NCBI GenBank assembly: GCA_944389505.1
Contig: CALXMP010000006.1
Span: forward strand, 31,502 to 95,501
Direction: 5' to 3'
DNA: 64,000 nucleotides
Source of the DNA: an uncultured Spirochaetaceae bacterium
GTDB lineage: Bacteria; Spirochaetota; Spirochaetia; Sphaerochaetales; Sphaerochaetaceae
Below the pieces are notes generated by a model, which did no database searches, had not been told where the DNA came from, and saw only the letters and a program-made list of their open reading frames with translations. Of this stretch, positions 52,206-62,169 are shown piece by piece. A program made the translations under genes and the position numbers. Position 1 is the first letter of the stretch. Each line of letters begins with the position of its first letter.

Positions 52206-53582
52206 TCAGAGCTTGGAGAAGATGTCCCAGTAGCCTTTGATGAAAATGGCGCCGATTATGACCGGGAGAATCCATTTCACATAGACTCTGAGCCAGGATG
52301 GGAACTTCATGCCCTTTCCCGTATCGGCCTCTTCGATGAAGCTCTTCCAGCCCCAGCCGCTCTTATGTGAGCAGAATACGACAAAGAGAAGGGAGCCCAG
52401 CGGCATTATCGTGCTGGATATCAGAAAATCCTCGAGATCCAGCACAGCAGTCCCCTCGCCAAGCGGCTGGAAGGATGAGAGAACATTGTAGCCAAGCACG
52501 CATGGAATCGAGAGCAGGATCATCAGGGGCAGATTGACAGCGACGGCCTTCTTCCTTGACCAGCCGTGGTTGTCCATCCAGTATGCGATGATATTCTCGA
52601 ATACTGCGATAAGTGTCGTCATCGCGGCAAATGTCATAAAGAGGAAGAAGAGGGAACCCCAGATCCTTCCGCCTTCCATGTTGGAGAAGATGCTGGGAAG
52701 CGTTACGAAAAGAAGACCAGGACCCGATCCAGGGGTTATCCCATAGGAGAAGCAGGCCGGGAAGATGATGAGGCCGGCGGTGATAGCTACGAATGTATCG
52801 AGTGCGATTATCCTTATCGATTCACCAGTCAGCGACTGCTCCTTGCCGATATATGACCCGAAGATCGTCATTCCTCCCATGCCTATGCTGAGCGTGAAGA
52901 AAGCCTGGCTCATTGCAGCGAATATGACTTCGGACAATCCGGCTTCCATTGCTTTCCCGATATCCGGGACAAGATAGAATGCCAGTCCTTCCTTTGCTCC
53001 TGAAAGGAGGCAGGAATTGACTGCCAGTATGATAAGGATCGCCAGGAGACAGATCATCATGAACTTCGAAGCCTTCTCAACGCTGTTTCTGAGACCTCCA
53101 AGGCAGATGAGGAACCCTGCGGCAATCGCTGCGGCCATCCATACAATCTGTATCCCGGGTTTTGCCTGGAGATCGGAGAAGAATACGGCAGATGATACGG
53201 AATCAAGCCCCTGAAGCGCCCCCGTGAGCGAGGATGCGAAGTAGTATAGAAGCCAGCCTGTGATTGTCGTATAGAACATCATCAGCAGGTAGTTGCCTGC
53301 GATTGCGACTGGGCCGTATAAATGCCATTTCGTTCCCTCTGGCTCGAGCTTTCTGAGCGCAAGGGATATGTTCTTTCCAGATGCACGTCCTAAGGAGAAT
53401 TCCATGACCATGACCGGCAGCCCGATTATTACAAGGAATACTAGGTATATGAGCACGAAGGCCGCGCCCCCGTACTGTCCTGTTATATAGGGGAATCTCC
53501 ATACATTCCCCAGCCCGATTGCGCATCCGGCGGATAGCAGTATGAATCCGAGTCTGGATGCGAGTGTTTCTCTTTCAGCCAT
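52206..53582 (-). CDS. Sodium:neurotransmitter symporter (NSS) family transporter, paralogue
   Basis: From ATG 53582 (MAERETLASRLG) the protein has 458 residues, the same length as its neighbour, and aligns with it end to end (SRLGFILLSAGCAIGLGNVW; SIGMGGMTIFGSYIGKEQSL; DLEDFLISSTIMPLG). A longer frame reaching 53627 adds residues the paralogue lacks. The pair arose by tandem duplication. Substrate specificity cannot be read from the sequence. Confidence 0.93.
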   Translation of the reverse strand: MAERETLASRLGFILLSAGCAIGLGNVWRFPYITGQYGGAAFVLIYLVFLVIIGLPVMVMEFSLGRASGKNISLALRKLEPEGTKWHLYGPVAIAGNYLLMMFYTTITGWLLYYFASSLTGALQGLDSVSSAVFFSDLQAKPGIQIVWMAAAIAAGFLICLGGLRNSVEKASKFMMICLLAILIILAVNSCLLSGAKEGLAFYLVPDIGKAMEAGLSEVIFAAMSQAFFTLSIGMGGMTIFGSYIGKEQSLTGESIRIIALDTFVAITAGLIIFPACFSYGITPGSGPGLLFVTLPSIFSNMEGGRIWGSLFFLFMTFAAMTTLIAVFENIIAYWMDNHGWSRKKAVAVNLPLMILLSIPCVLGYNVLSSFQPLGEGTAVLDLEDFLISSTIMPLGSLLFVVFCSHKSGWGWKSFIEEADTGKGMKFPSWLRVYVKWILPVIIGAIFIKGYWDIFSKL

Positions 53583-53652
53583 ACACGGGATTATAGGCCG
53601 AAGCGGCATAATATGCCACCGAGGCAATATTGCTCACATCTTGTCTTTTTCG

Positions 53653-53681
53653 TTGACCTATAGAGGATGCTCATTTAACCT
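53653..53681 (+). promoter_or_regulatory. Promoter of the Fe3+-type ABC operon
   Basis: TTGACC (53653-53658) and TAACCT (53676-53681) are 17 bp apart, 26 bp before the start codon. The shared palindrome of the island is absent. Confidence 0.5.
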
Positions 53682-53706
53682 GAATACAACAAAAGGAGAA
53701 AACCAT

Positions 53707-54711
53707 ATGAAGAAGGTTCTGATTGCAATGCTTCTGGCACTGGTCGCTGTTGTGCCAGTTATGGCTGCTGAGTCAGTGAATGCCTATACGACGCTTGAAG
53801 AGCCGCTTGCGGCCGCCCTCTTTGCCCGCTTCCAGGAGGAGACAGGCATACAGGTCAATTTCGTACGTCTCTCAGGAGGTGAGTGCGTAGCGAGACTTGA
53901 GGCAGAGGCTTCCAATCCGCAGGCATCGATCTGGGTCGGTGGTGTAGGTCTTGACCATATCACAGCAAAGGGCAAAGGACTTACAGAGCCGTATGTAAGC
54001 CGCTATTCAAAAAATACTCCTGAGCAGTACCGCGATCCTGACAACTACTGGATCGGACTCTATGTCGGACCTTTGACATTCGTCACGAATCTCGACAGGG
54101 CAGCAGAGCTTGGACTTGATATCCCGCACTCATGGGCAGATCTTCTCAAGCCAGAGTACAAAGGGTATATCAGAATGGCTAATCCGAACTCATCGGGAAC
54201 GGCATACAATGTCCTTACAACCATGATCTACGTTCTCGGTTCTGAGGATGCCATGATGGAGTACATGACCGAGCTCGATAAGAATATCGACCAGTATACA
54301 AGATCGGGTTCCGCTCCTGGAAAGAGCGTAGGCACAGGTGAGATTCCTATCGCTATCGGCTATGCACATGACCAGGTCAAGCTCAAGACCGCAGGCGCCA
54401 ACGTTGAGATCACTGCTCCGTCCGAGGGTACAGGCTTCGAGCTTGCATCGATGTCCATCGTTAAGAACGGACCGGATCCTGTGAATGCGAAGAAGCTCTA
54501 TGACTGGATCATCAGCGATGAGGATGCGCAGAAGATCTTCACAGAGTGGTATGTCGTTCTCGTAGCTGATGGAGCTCCGAAGCATCCGGATGCACTCTCG
54601 ATCAATGACATCAAGACAGTAAACCAGGATTTCGCATGGGATGGAGATCCTGAGAACAAGGCCCGCCTGCTTGACCGCTGGACAAGCGAGATCGGAAACA
54701 AGCGCGGCTGA
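53707..54711 (+). CDS. Fe3+-type ABC transporter, substrate-binding protein
   Basis: From ATG 53707, preceded by AAAAGGAGA, the protein has 334 residues with signal peptide MKKVLIAMLLALVAVVPVMAA. The fold signature VNAYTTLEEPLAAALFARFQEETGIQVNFV-like start and LSGGECVARLEAEASNPQAS is that of FbpA/AfuA-type binding proteins, as are NYWIGLYVGPLTFVTN and GYIRMANPNSSGTAYN. The ligand is probably ferric iron, although phosphonate and other anion binders share the fold. An intercistronic hairpin follows, so it is likely made in excess over the permease. Confidence 0.87.
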   Translation: MKKVLIAMLLALVAVVPVMAAESVNAYTTLEEPLAAALFARFQEETGIQVNFVRLSGGECVARLEAEASNPQASIWVGGVGLDHITAKGKGLTEPYVSRYSKNTPEQYRDPDNYWIGLYVGPLTFVTNLDRAAELGLDIPHSWADLLKPEYKGYIRMANPNSSGTAYNVLTTMIYVLGSEDAMMEYMTELDKNIDQYTRSGSAPGKSVGTGEIPIAIGYAHDQVKLKTAGANVEITAPSEGTGFELASMSIVKNGPDPVNAKKLYDWIISDEDAQKIFTEWYVVLVADGAPKHPDALSINDIKTVNQDFAWDGDPENKARLLDRWTSEIGNKRG

Positions 54712-54719
54712 TTCCTTAT

Positions 54720-54739
54720 CCCTGCCCTCCGGGGCAGGG
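54720..54739 (+). other. Intercistronic mRNA-stabilising hairpin
   Basis: CCCTGCCC (54720-54727) pairs perfectly with GGGCAGGG (54732-54739) around TCCG. No T-run follows, so it is not a standard terminator. Hairpins here usually protect the binding-protein message. Confidence 0.6.
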
Positions 54740-54759
54740 AAATCCTCCAGGATTGATAG

Positions 54760-56997
54760 ATGTTCACAAAGAAGAAGATAATCCAGTTCCTCGTGATTGC
54801 GCTTCTCTTCATTTCCGCGGTTCTCTGGATATACCATCAGCTTTCAGTATCATTCACCGAGTATGCCGATGAGAGGAATTACAGGGAGATAGAGCTCTTC
54901 GCGGATACAGCTCCATCAGAGCTGGATGAGGACAGCGCCACTGAGTGGCTTGCAACGGTTTCCGATATGATACCGGGTGCAAGAAGCGCATACCTTATAT
55001 ATGACGAGGACCTTTTCGATTTCGTTCCGCTTGCAGGAAGTCCTGCCATCCTTTCGCTCTTCGAAAGCGAAAGGGAGAGCAATGCCTTCGTCCGCGCTCT
55101 TGATAGCTGCTACTATCTTGAGCCGATGGTGATGAGTACGCTGTATACCGTTGATTACTCGCTTGATAGCGACAGTCTTGTATCGGAGGCGGCGCCAAGC
55201 CAGCTGTACTTCATACCTGTTGCCGATGAAAGCGGTGCATTCACGATCGGTGCGATAATGATTGCGGTGCCTGATACAGCGGTCTCCGGCTATGAGAACC
55301 TGATGAGGACGCTTCTCATCGGTGCAACTGTGCTCTTCCTGGTGATTGCATTCATACTGATGTTCACCAGAGACCCGATGACAGGATTCCTTGTCCTGGG
55401 ACTCTTCATTATCGTGGGGCTTTTCGTAGCGTTCCCGATATTCGAGGCGATAAGGCTCTCATTCATAAGGAATGGACGCTTCTCGCTGCAGACATGGAAG
55501 GAATGCCTCTCTCCGACTTATCTGCAGGCTTTGTGGGGATCTCTCAAGCTTGGAGTCCTTACAGCGACATTCTCGACCCTTGTCGGATTCCTGTTCGCAT
55601 TCCTGATCGAGAGGACATCATTCAAGGCGAAGAAGCTTATGACAACGCTGGCTACGATGCCTGTCATATCGCCGCCTTTCTCGCTTTCCCTCTCGATAAT
55701 CCTTCTCTTCGGAAACAATGGGCTTATATCGAAGCAGATACTCCATCTTGATGCATCCATCTATGGTCTCGGAGGCCTTGTTCTTGTAGAGACGATCGGA
55801 ATGTTCCCGATTGCATTCATGACGCTCTCAGGCATACTCAGGCAGATCGATTCCACGGTCGAGGATGCGGCTCTCGATCTCTCCGCGACAAGATGGCAGG
55901 CATTCTGCACGGTGACGCTTCCGCTTGCTGTTCCCGGCATACTTTCGGCATGGCTCCTGGTATTTACGAACAGCCTTGCGGATTTCGCGAATCCGCTTCT
56001 CCTTTCCGGTGATTACCGTGTCCTCTCGACCGAGGCCTATATGCTCGTTACAGGAAGGAACAACCTCGGCGCAGGCTCTGCGCTCTCGTTCCTCCTTCTT
56101 CTCCCGACGCTCACAGCATTCCTTGCACAGCGCTTCTGGGTATCGAGAAAGAGCTATGTCACCGTTACAGGAAAGCCTTCCACGACGCTTACAGACCTGA
56201 CGAACAGGCCGGTACGCATAGCGCTTGAGACTGTTTCGTGGCTGATAATGTCATTCATCCTTATACTGTATGTCACGATTGTCGCGGGATGCTTTGTGAA
56301 GAACTGGGGCATCGATTATACATTCACGCTTGCGAACTGGGGCGAGGCGCTTTCGCGCGGATGGACCGCTATTCGCGATACGGTGACGCTTGCAGCCATC
56401 GCAACGCCTATAGCTGGAATACTTGCGATGGTTGCCGCAATGCTCATCGTCAGGAAGAAATTCCCGGGCAAGAGGCTTCTTGAGATCCTCATAATGACAC
56501 CGTACGCCATCCCTGGAACGCTTATCGGCATAAGCTACATCCTGGCTTTCAACAAGCCTCCGATCCTGCTTGTCGGTACGGGTGCGATCATCGTCATCAA
56601 CTACGTGATAAGAGAGCTCCCCGTCGGTGTTGAGAATGGAATAGCCGCACTGCATCAGATCGATCCTGCGATTGAGGAGGCCGCTTCCGATCTCGGTGCA
56701 GATGTCAATACAGTATTCAGGACGATAGTGCTTCCGCTTGTGCGGCCGGCATTCATCTCATCGATGAGCTATACATTCGTCCGCTCGATGACCGCTGTAT
56801 CGGCAATCATCTTCCTTATAAGCGCAAGATGGAACCATCTTACCGTCCTTATATTCAATTTCTCCGAGAACCTCCGCTTCGGACTTGCCAGTGTCCTCTC
56901 TACGGTTCTCATCGCAATAGTCCTGGCTGTCTTCTTCCTGATGAATGCCATCGTCCGCGATGGAAAGCTTACGGAGAAGACGATCTCAACGAGGTAG
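54760..56997 (+). CDS. Fe3+-type ABC permease (fused) with N-terminal extracytoplasmic domain
   Basis: The 745-aa protein starts with a membrane span (about 8-26). About 155 residues outside the membrane follow (27-180, acidic, with SAYLIYDEDLFDFVPLAG and QLYFIPVADESGAFTIGAIM), then a second span (about 187-205) and two permease domains. Each has an EAA loop (DSTVEDAALDLSATRWQAF; DPAIEEAASDLGADVNTVF). Usual FbpB permeases are about 500-560 residues without the extra domain. The layout span-domain-span looks like a Cache-type sensor joined to the permease. It lies between the binding protein and ATPase genes. Confidence 0.88.
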   Translation: MFTKKKIIQFLVIALLFISAVLWIYHQLSVSFTEYADERNYREIELFADTAPSELDEDSATEWLATVSDMIPGARSAYLIYDEDLFDFVPLAGSPAILSLFESERESNAFVRALDSCYYLEPMVMSTLYTVDYSLDSDSLVSEAAPSQLYFIPVADESGAFTIGAIMIAVPDTAVSGYENLMRTLLIGATVLFLVIAFILMFTRDPMTGFLVLGLFIIVGLFVAFPIFEAIRLSFIRNGRFSLQTWKECLSPTYLQALWGSLKLGVLTATFSTLVGFLFAFLIERTSFKAKKLMTTLATMPVISPPFSLSLSIILLFGNNGLISKQILHLDASIYGLGGLVLVETIGMFPIAFMTLSGILRQIDSTVEDAALDLSATRWQAFCTVTLPLAVPGILSAWLLVFTNSLADFANPLLLSGDYRVLSTEAYMLVTGRNNLGAGSALSFLLLLPTLTAFLAQRFWVSRKSYVTVTGKPSTTLTDLTNRPVRIALETVSWLIMSFILILYVTIVAGCFVKNWGIDYTFTLANWGEALSRGWTAIRDTVTLAAIATPIAGILAMVAAMLIVRKKFPGKRLLEILIMTPYAIPGTLIGISYILAFNKPPILLVGTGAIIVINYVIRELPVGVENGIAALHQIDPAIEEAASDLGADVNTVFRTIVLPLVRPAFISSMSYTFVRSMTAVSAIIFLISARWNHLTVLIFNFSENLRFGLASVLSTVLIAIVLAVFFLMNAIVRDGKLTEKTISTR

Positions 56998-57000
56998 CTT

Positions 57001-58098
57001 ATGGAAAAGAAGAGCGTATCTGTAACGCTTGAGCATGTTACAAAGAGATTCCGGAATGTCAAAGGCAAGGCCGATGTCATTGCCGTGAATGATTCTGATT
57101 TCGTTATCGAGCCCGGTGAGCTTGTCACGCTTCTCGGTCCTTCAGGATGCGGGAAGACGACGACGCTCAGGATGATAGCGGGGTTCGAGCTTCCTACCGA
57201 AGGACGCATCCTCATCGGGGACCAGGATGTTACGATGCTTCCACCGAACAAGCGCGATACGGCAACGATGTTCCAGTCATATGGACTCTTTCCGCATATG
57301 ACGGTCTTCGACAACGTTGCCTATGGACTCAAGCTGAGGAAGGTCGACAAGGCGGAGATAAAGACAAGGGTGGATGAGATGCTGAATCTCCTCGGCCTCG
57401 GGGATCTTGGTGAGAGACCACCCTCAAGGCTCTCCGGAGGCCAGCAGCAGCGTGTAGCTCTTGCGCGTTCCCTTATTGTCGCGCCATCCGTCCTTCTCCT
57501 TGATGAGCCGCTTTCGAACCTCGATGCGCTTCTGAGGGAGCAGATGAGGGTAGAGATCAAGAAGATCCAGAGAGCGCTGGGCATTACAGCTGTCTATGTC
57601 ACTCATGACAGGACGGAGGCTATGTCGCTCTCGGATAGGGTCATCGTCATGAAGAACGGCGTCATAAGGCAGATAGGCACTCCATCGGAGATCTACCAGT
57701 CGCCGGATTCAAGATTCGTTGCAGGGTTTGTAGGGAAGGCTGCATTCTTCCCTGTGACTATCAAGGGGCATGATGGTGAGCACTACAAAGCAGATCTCGG
57801 CGGAAAGATTGTTGATGTAAAGCATGCCGCTCCTGGGCTTGGTGAGGGAAAGGCTGTTATCATGGCACGCCCGGAGTCTCTCAGGATAAAGGGAAAGGGC
57901 GAAGGCAGCATCGAGGGCAGGGTGAAGCTCAATGTCTATCTTGGCTCAGCTATCGAGTCCTTTGTCGACACGCCTCTTGGCGAGGTTCTTGTCGAAATCG
58001 ATGATCCATATGGCAGGAAGATCTACAGCGAAGGCGAGGAGGTATCGATAGATTTCGCTCCTGACAGGGTAAGACTTCTCGGAGAGAGCGAGGAGTAA
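57001..58098 (+). CDS. Fe3+-type ABC transporter, ATP-binding protein
   Basis: The 365-aa ATPase has Walker A GPSGCGKTT, signature RLSGGQQQR, Walker B VLLLDEPLSNLD and switch VTHDRTEAM. A C-terminal TOBE domain (FPVTIKGHDGEHYKADLGG; ARPESLRIKGKGE) follows, as in FbpC/PotA-type importers. It starts 4 bp after the permease stop, so the three genes form one operon. Confidence 0.92.
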   Translation: MEKKSVSVTLEHVTKRFRNVKGKADVIAVNDSDFVIEPGELVTLLGPSGCGKTTTLRMIAGFELPTEGRILIGDQDVTMLPPNKRDTATMFQSYGLFPHMTVFDNVAYGLKLRKVDKAEIKTRVDEMLNLLGLGDLGERPPSRLSGGQQQRVALARSLIVAPSVLLLDEPLSNLDALLREQMRVEIKKIQRALGITAVYVTHDRTEAMSLSDRVIVMKNGVIRQIGTPSEIYQSPDSRFVAGFVGKAAFFPVTIKGHDGEHYKADLGGKIVDVKHAAPGLGEGKAVIMARPESLRIKGKGEGSIEGRVKLNVYLGSAIESFVDTPLGEVLVEIDDPYGRKIYSEGEEVSIDFAPDRVRLLGESEE

Positions 58099-58134
58099 TT
58101 GCCGAAATCTCCATAAGCGCATATAAAGTAGCAT

Positions 58135-59484
58135 ATGCGCGCGGAGATAGACTTCACAGAAGGATCGATAGGGCGGAAGCTTCTTGCTTTCGCTCTTCCT
58201 CTTTTCCTGGGCAACCTGTTCCAGCAGCTTTACAATGCTGCCGATTCCCTTATAGTGGGAAACTTCCTCGGACGGGAAGCCCTTGCCGCTGTCTCCTCAT
58301 CCGCACCGATAATCTTCATGCTCGTCGGCTTCTTCAATGGCCTTGCTGCAGGTGCAGGCGTTGTTATATCGAGGGCATATGGAGCAAAGGACAGCGAAAG
58401 GCTCCAGAGAGCAATACATACGGATGCGGCATTCGGAGTTGCCGCAGGGATTGCCCTGACTATATTCGCCGTATTGTTCACTCCGGTGATTCTCAGGCTT
58501 ATATCGACGCCCGAGGAGATAATGCGCGAGAGCATCGTCTACTTCAGGATATATTCTGCCGGTATATTCTTCTCCGTCATGTACAATATCCTGATGGGCA
58601 TAATGAACGCTGTCGGAGACAGCCGCCATCCGCTTTACTACCTTGTATTCGCATCGCTGCTGAATATCGTGCTGGATATCATCCTGATAGGAGGCTTCGG
58701 AATGGGGGTAGGGGCCGCAGCCGCTGCCACGATCATCTCCCAGGCTCTGAGCTCAGCCATGTGCTTCCTGCGCCTTATCCGTTCTCCATTCCCGATTGGA
58801 ATACGCATTGCATCAATGCGCATACACCGCCAGGAGCTGAGGAATATAGTGCGCTTCGGTTTTCCTGCTGGCTTCCAGAACTCAATCATAGGACTTGCCA
58901 ATACAATCGTTCAGGCAAGCATAAACATGTTCCCCGCTGCGGTGATTGCAGGTGCTGGAGTATATGGAAGGATCGAGGGTTTCATCCTTCTCCCGATAAC
59001 AACCCTCTCCCTGGCACTGACCACAAGCGTCGGGCAGAATCTCGGCGCAGGACGGCATGACAGGGCGCTGAAGGTATCGCGTTACGGGATGATCTCTTCT
59101 GTGATCATCTCCGAGATCATAGCCGCACTGCTTTTCGTATCAGCGCCATGGCTGATGACCCTGTTCTCATCCGATCCGGATGTCATAAACGCAGGAAGCA
59201 TGCAGGCGAGGATAGAGGCTTTCTTCTATTGTCTTGTCGCTGTATCACACTCGGCTGCAGGTATACTGAGGGGTGCGGGGAAGCCAGCTGTCCCGATGGC
59301 TGTAATGCTCGGCGCATGGTGCGTCTTCCGTGTCATATTCGTGAACATAGCGGTAAGCATATACCACTCAGCGCTGGTCATTTACATCACATATCCCGTC
59401 ACATGGCTGCTCTCGACAGTCATATTCGCCGTATATCTCACAAGAAGCAACTGGCTCCATGCGATGGATAAGGACCGCATTTAA
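58135..59484 (+). CDS. MATE-family efflux transporter
   Basis: The 449-aa protein has about 12 spans and the MATE landmarks GRKLLAFALPLFLGNLFQQLYN-type start, DSLIVGNFLGREALAAVS, and in the second half GVYGRIEGFILLPITTLSLALTTSVGQNLGAG. It is a sodium- or proton-driven exporter of cationic compounds, of the DinF/NorM-like type common in fermenters. It begins 36 bp after the ABC operon and may be co-transcribed. Confidence 0.92.
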   Translation: MRAEIDFTEGSIGRKLLAFALPLFLGNLFQQLYNAADSLIVGNFLGREALAAVSSSAPIIFMLVGFFNGLAAGAGVVISRAYGAKDSERLQRAIHTDAAFGVAAGIALTIFAVLFTPVILRLISTPEEIMRESIVYFRIYSAGIFFSVMYNILMGIMNAVGDSRHPLYYLVFASLLNIVLDIILIGGFGMGVGAAAAATIISQALSSAMCFLRLIRSPFPIGIRIASMRIHRQELRNIVRFGFPAGFQNSIIGLANTIVQASINMFPAAVIAGAGVYGRIEGFILLPITTLSLALTTSVGQNLGAGRHDRALKVSRYGMISSVIISEIIAALLFVSAPWLMTLFSSDPDVINAGSMQARIEAFFYCLVAVSHSAAGILRGAGKPAVPMAVMLGAWCVFRVIFVNIAVSIYHSALVIYITYPVTWLLSTVIFAVYLTRSNWLHAMDKDRI

Positions 59485-59553
59485 CAGATAATTCATACGG
59501 ATTGAACACATCTGTGTTGAGGCTCTCAATCTCTTCCTGCATAATGAAGCTGT

Positions 59554-60747
59554 ATGGGTGGTTCAATTATTAAGAAAATATGCATAGCGTTCCTGATCCT
59601 CCTTGCAGGAGCATCATCGCTCTCAGCAGAGTCCGACTGGCACTTCCTGTGCGATGCGGTCGATCAGCATACCGAGATCCTCTGGGGCTTCCTTCCCACA
59701 TACCTCTATGGCGGTGTAGGATACCGTGGCTTCCAGCTCCTTGATGAGAATACAACCGATATCCAGCTCATGTTCGGTGCAGGCTATATACAGCGAAAGC
59801 TATGGCAGGATCCTGTCACAGGCGAGGATACGCTCGCTATGAGGGAGCATCCAATAACCTATGATGTCCTTGCAATCGAATGGGGACTGAAGTTCAAGCA
59901 GGGCTTCTTCCATTCTCCGTGGGATATCGGGTCGGATCTCCTTACCGTCACGCTCGGCTATGAAGGCAAGTATGAGCAGAACATGAACTCCATGGTCGCA
60001 GGACAGAGCAGGGAAAACTGGAATGGCCTTTATCCCGTGCAGACGTTGGATCAGTACCTTGTCGGAAATGAGGCATCGCGTGTCTATCCCGATCTTCTCG
60101 GAGATCATAAGTTCCTTAGCACGAACTTCAACCTCGGCTTCCTTGTCGATCTAATGACCGATGATGTGGAGACCAATGATGGACTCCTCTTCTCACTCGA
60201 TTTCGACTGGTCGCCATACGCTCTCAATGCAGCTCTCGGTGGTGAGGCCGATTTCTACTCAATCGTATTCAACGCAGTAGGAGCGAAGACGCTGTATCAG
60301 TACAAGCCAAAGGACATAAGCTGGTTCTCGATGCAGCTCGTGGACAGGGTGAATATAAACTGGACATCTGGTGACATGGTCCCTGTATACGCCCAGAAGC
60401 TCGGCTCGCTCGGAAGACTTGTCCGCGGCTATGCGAACTACAGCTATAACACAGAGCTGACAATCGTCAACAATCTTGACCTCAGATTCGTGAGCCCTCC
60501 GCTCGGACTCAAAGGCCTGTATATAAGAATGAATCTCTTCTTTGATATCGGATACGGAGCAGGAAGACTTTATAACTCCGATGTGACGAAGAACCTCTGG
60601 ATCGCATCAACTGGTGCCCAGATAAGCATCTGCGTATTCGACTTTATCGATCTCGGCTTCCAGGTTGCATATCTTATCAACGGCAGGAATTACGCCAAGG
60701 GCGATACCCCGATATCAACAGGATTCTTCTTCTTCCTCGATTTCTGA
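59554..60747 (+). CDS. Outer-membrane beta-barrel protein of unknown function
   Basis: The 397-aa protein has a signal peptide (IIKKICIAFLILLAGASSLSA). The mature protein alternates aromatic and polar residues and contains repeated barrel-like strands (YLYGGVGYRGFQLL, FDIGYGAGRLYNS, DLGFQVAYLINGRNY). It ends FFFFLDF with a terminal Phe, the usual signal for outer-membrane barrel insertion. I do not recognise the family; a porin-like or structural role is the simplest guess. A strong terminator follows. Confidence 0.8.
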   Translation: MGGSIIKKICIAFLILLAGASSLSAESDWHFLCDAVDQHTEILWGFLPTYLYGGVGYRGFQLLDENTTDIQLMFGAGYIQRKLWQDPVTGEDTLAMREHPITYDVLAIEWGLKFKQGFFHSPWDIGSDLLTVTLGYEGKYEQNMNSMVAGQSRENWNGLYPVQTLDQYLVGNEASRVYPDLLGDHKFLSTNFNLGFLVDLMTDDVETNDGLLFSLDFDWSPYALNAALGGEADFYSIVFNAVGAKTLYQYKPKDISWFSMQLVDRVNINWTSGDMVPVYAQKLGSLGRLVRGYANYSYNTELTIVNNLDLRFVSPPLGLKGLYIRMNLFFDIGYGAGRLYNSDVTKNLWIASTGAQISICVFDFIDLGFQVAYLINGRNYAKGDTPISTGFFFFLDF

Positions 60748-60768
60748 TTGCCATCCACAAAGCATCCA

Positions 60769-60806
60769 AGCCCTCCTCGCTATCAAAAGCTAGGAGGGCT
60801 ATTTTT
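60769..60806 (+). terminator. Rho-independent terminator of the outer-membrane protein gene
   Basis: AGCCCTCCT (60769-60777) pairs perfectly with AGGAGGGCT (60792-60800), followed by ATTTTT. Confidence 0.9.
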
Positions 60807-60920
60807 ACAGCACTAAGTGAAGTGTTATTTCATACAAATCTGTCTGAATAAGAATCTACATTTCATGAAGCACTGATTCATATAATAGGTTATATATAGG
60901 AACCAATGCTTCAGGAACAA

Positions 60921-61862
60921 TCATTCCTCATCCTCTGAATCCGAATCATCAGAAGGCCCCTCGGATATAGCTGCCTCCAATGCCTCCATCCTCCTGTCAT
61001 GCCTCCTGAATACATCCGATACAGCTGTATCCATCGGCCTTATGTACCTGATGACAGTAGCCAAGGATATCTCCCCATCCATCCTCCCCATCATCCTTAT
61101 CACATTCGGCTTATTGTTCCCCGTATCCCTGCTTATCGATCCCATCGTGCTCCCTTCCTCCCTATGCATCATCCATACGGTCTCCATTATCCCCTCATAT
61201 GTCCTTCCCCTGAATCCACCGGATGGGGAGATGACGATATCATCGCTGTTATCAATGCAGCATGAGATAAGGTCAGCTATATCTATGGACAGAGGGAAGA
61301 GCACCGATGGAAGGGAGGAGAGGATTGGATTCCATCCATCCTTCCGCACAGAGGTGAAGAACGCATCAGGCATATCCATATATCCCTCAAGCCTCAGAAG
61401 GAGATGGAGGCAGTGGAGGACAGATAGCGGAATGGGATATCCTGATGGAGAGGAGGAATCCGGAAGATAATCCGAATATCCCGATGATTCCCTTCTCTCC
61501 CTTGCCCTTATAAGGAGCTCCTTAAGGGACATGCCTATAGAAGATGCCAGGCATGCTATGGTGGATATGCGGGATGAGTAAGACCTCCTGAGCTCCCTCA
61601 TCATCCTTGGAGGATTGATATCCCTATCTGAATACTCCTCCATAAGGACATCATGGAGCTCATCATTGAGGAAGAGGGGAAAGGATGCTGGTGATGAAGC
61701 AACAGGGAAATGCAATTCATCCCCTGACTCAAGCATGGATAGGAAATCTATAACATCCAAGCCTAATCTGGAAAGCATTCTGGACAGGGTATACAGGCAG
61801 GGATCCCAGGAGAAGAGGCAAGGGGAGGAGAATCCCCTCGCGGTGATTGTTGGACAGTGCAT
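60921..61862 (-). CDS. Hypothetical protein (313 aa) with acidic C-terminal tail
   Basis: I do not recognise a family. The ATG at 61862 has AAAGGAGG 8 nt upstream, which supports the start. The protein is Ser/Arg/Met-rich and largely helical. LSRLGLDVIDFLSMLESGDE, SRISTIACLASSIGMSLKELL and DTGNNKPNVIRMMGRMDGEIS could form helix-turn-helix-like units. It ends in SDDSDSEDEE. There is no signal peptide. A stem joining CTCC(C)TT and AAGGAG could hide the ribosome site. A DNA-binding or regulatory role is only a guess. Confidence 0.65.
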   Translation of the reverse strand: MHCPTITARGFSSPCLFSWDPCLYTLSRMLSRLGLDVIDFLSMLESGDELHFPVASSPASFPLFLNDELHDVLMEEYSDRDINPPRMMRELRRSYSSRISTIACLASSIGMSLKELLIRARERRESSGYSDYLPDSSSPSGYPIPLSVLHCLHLLLRLEGYMDMPDAFFTSVRKDGWNPILSSLPSVLFPLSIDIADLISCCIDNSDDIVISPSGGFRGRTYEGIMETVWMMHREEGSTMGSISRDTGNNKPNVIRMMGRMDGEISLATVIRYIRPMDTAVSDVFRRHDRRMEALEAAISEGPSDDSDSEDEE

Positions 61863-62169
61863 AATAGCATCCTCCTTTCAGAAGGGAGACATCACAGCGC
61901 GATAAGCCTAAAAGCCGAAAGCAATATGCATTCCCTCCCACGTCGTGTATGGGTAAGAGTATTGCACGGCAGAAGGGATAAAGCAAGTACAAAAACACAC
62001 ATAAATCCATACGTTAGCACGAGATACGCGCGCGGACACATAATGCACGCACGCGAGGGATGGCATAAATAAAATGGAGTGAACCCCCTTGGCTAATACA
62101 TCGATCCCTAATTCCCTTACCCGGAAAAGATAGAAGAATAAAAAATCTGAAGAAAGTTACAAAAAGCGC
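61863..62169. other. Intergenic region before the phase-variable promoter
   Basis: No gene is visible. It holds the leader of the leftward gene at its left end and an unusual alternating purine-pyrimidine stretch (ACGCGCGCG around 62027-62035, then GCACGCACGCG around 62045-62055). Confidence 0.45.
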
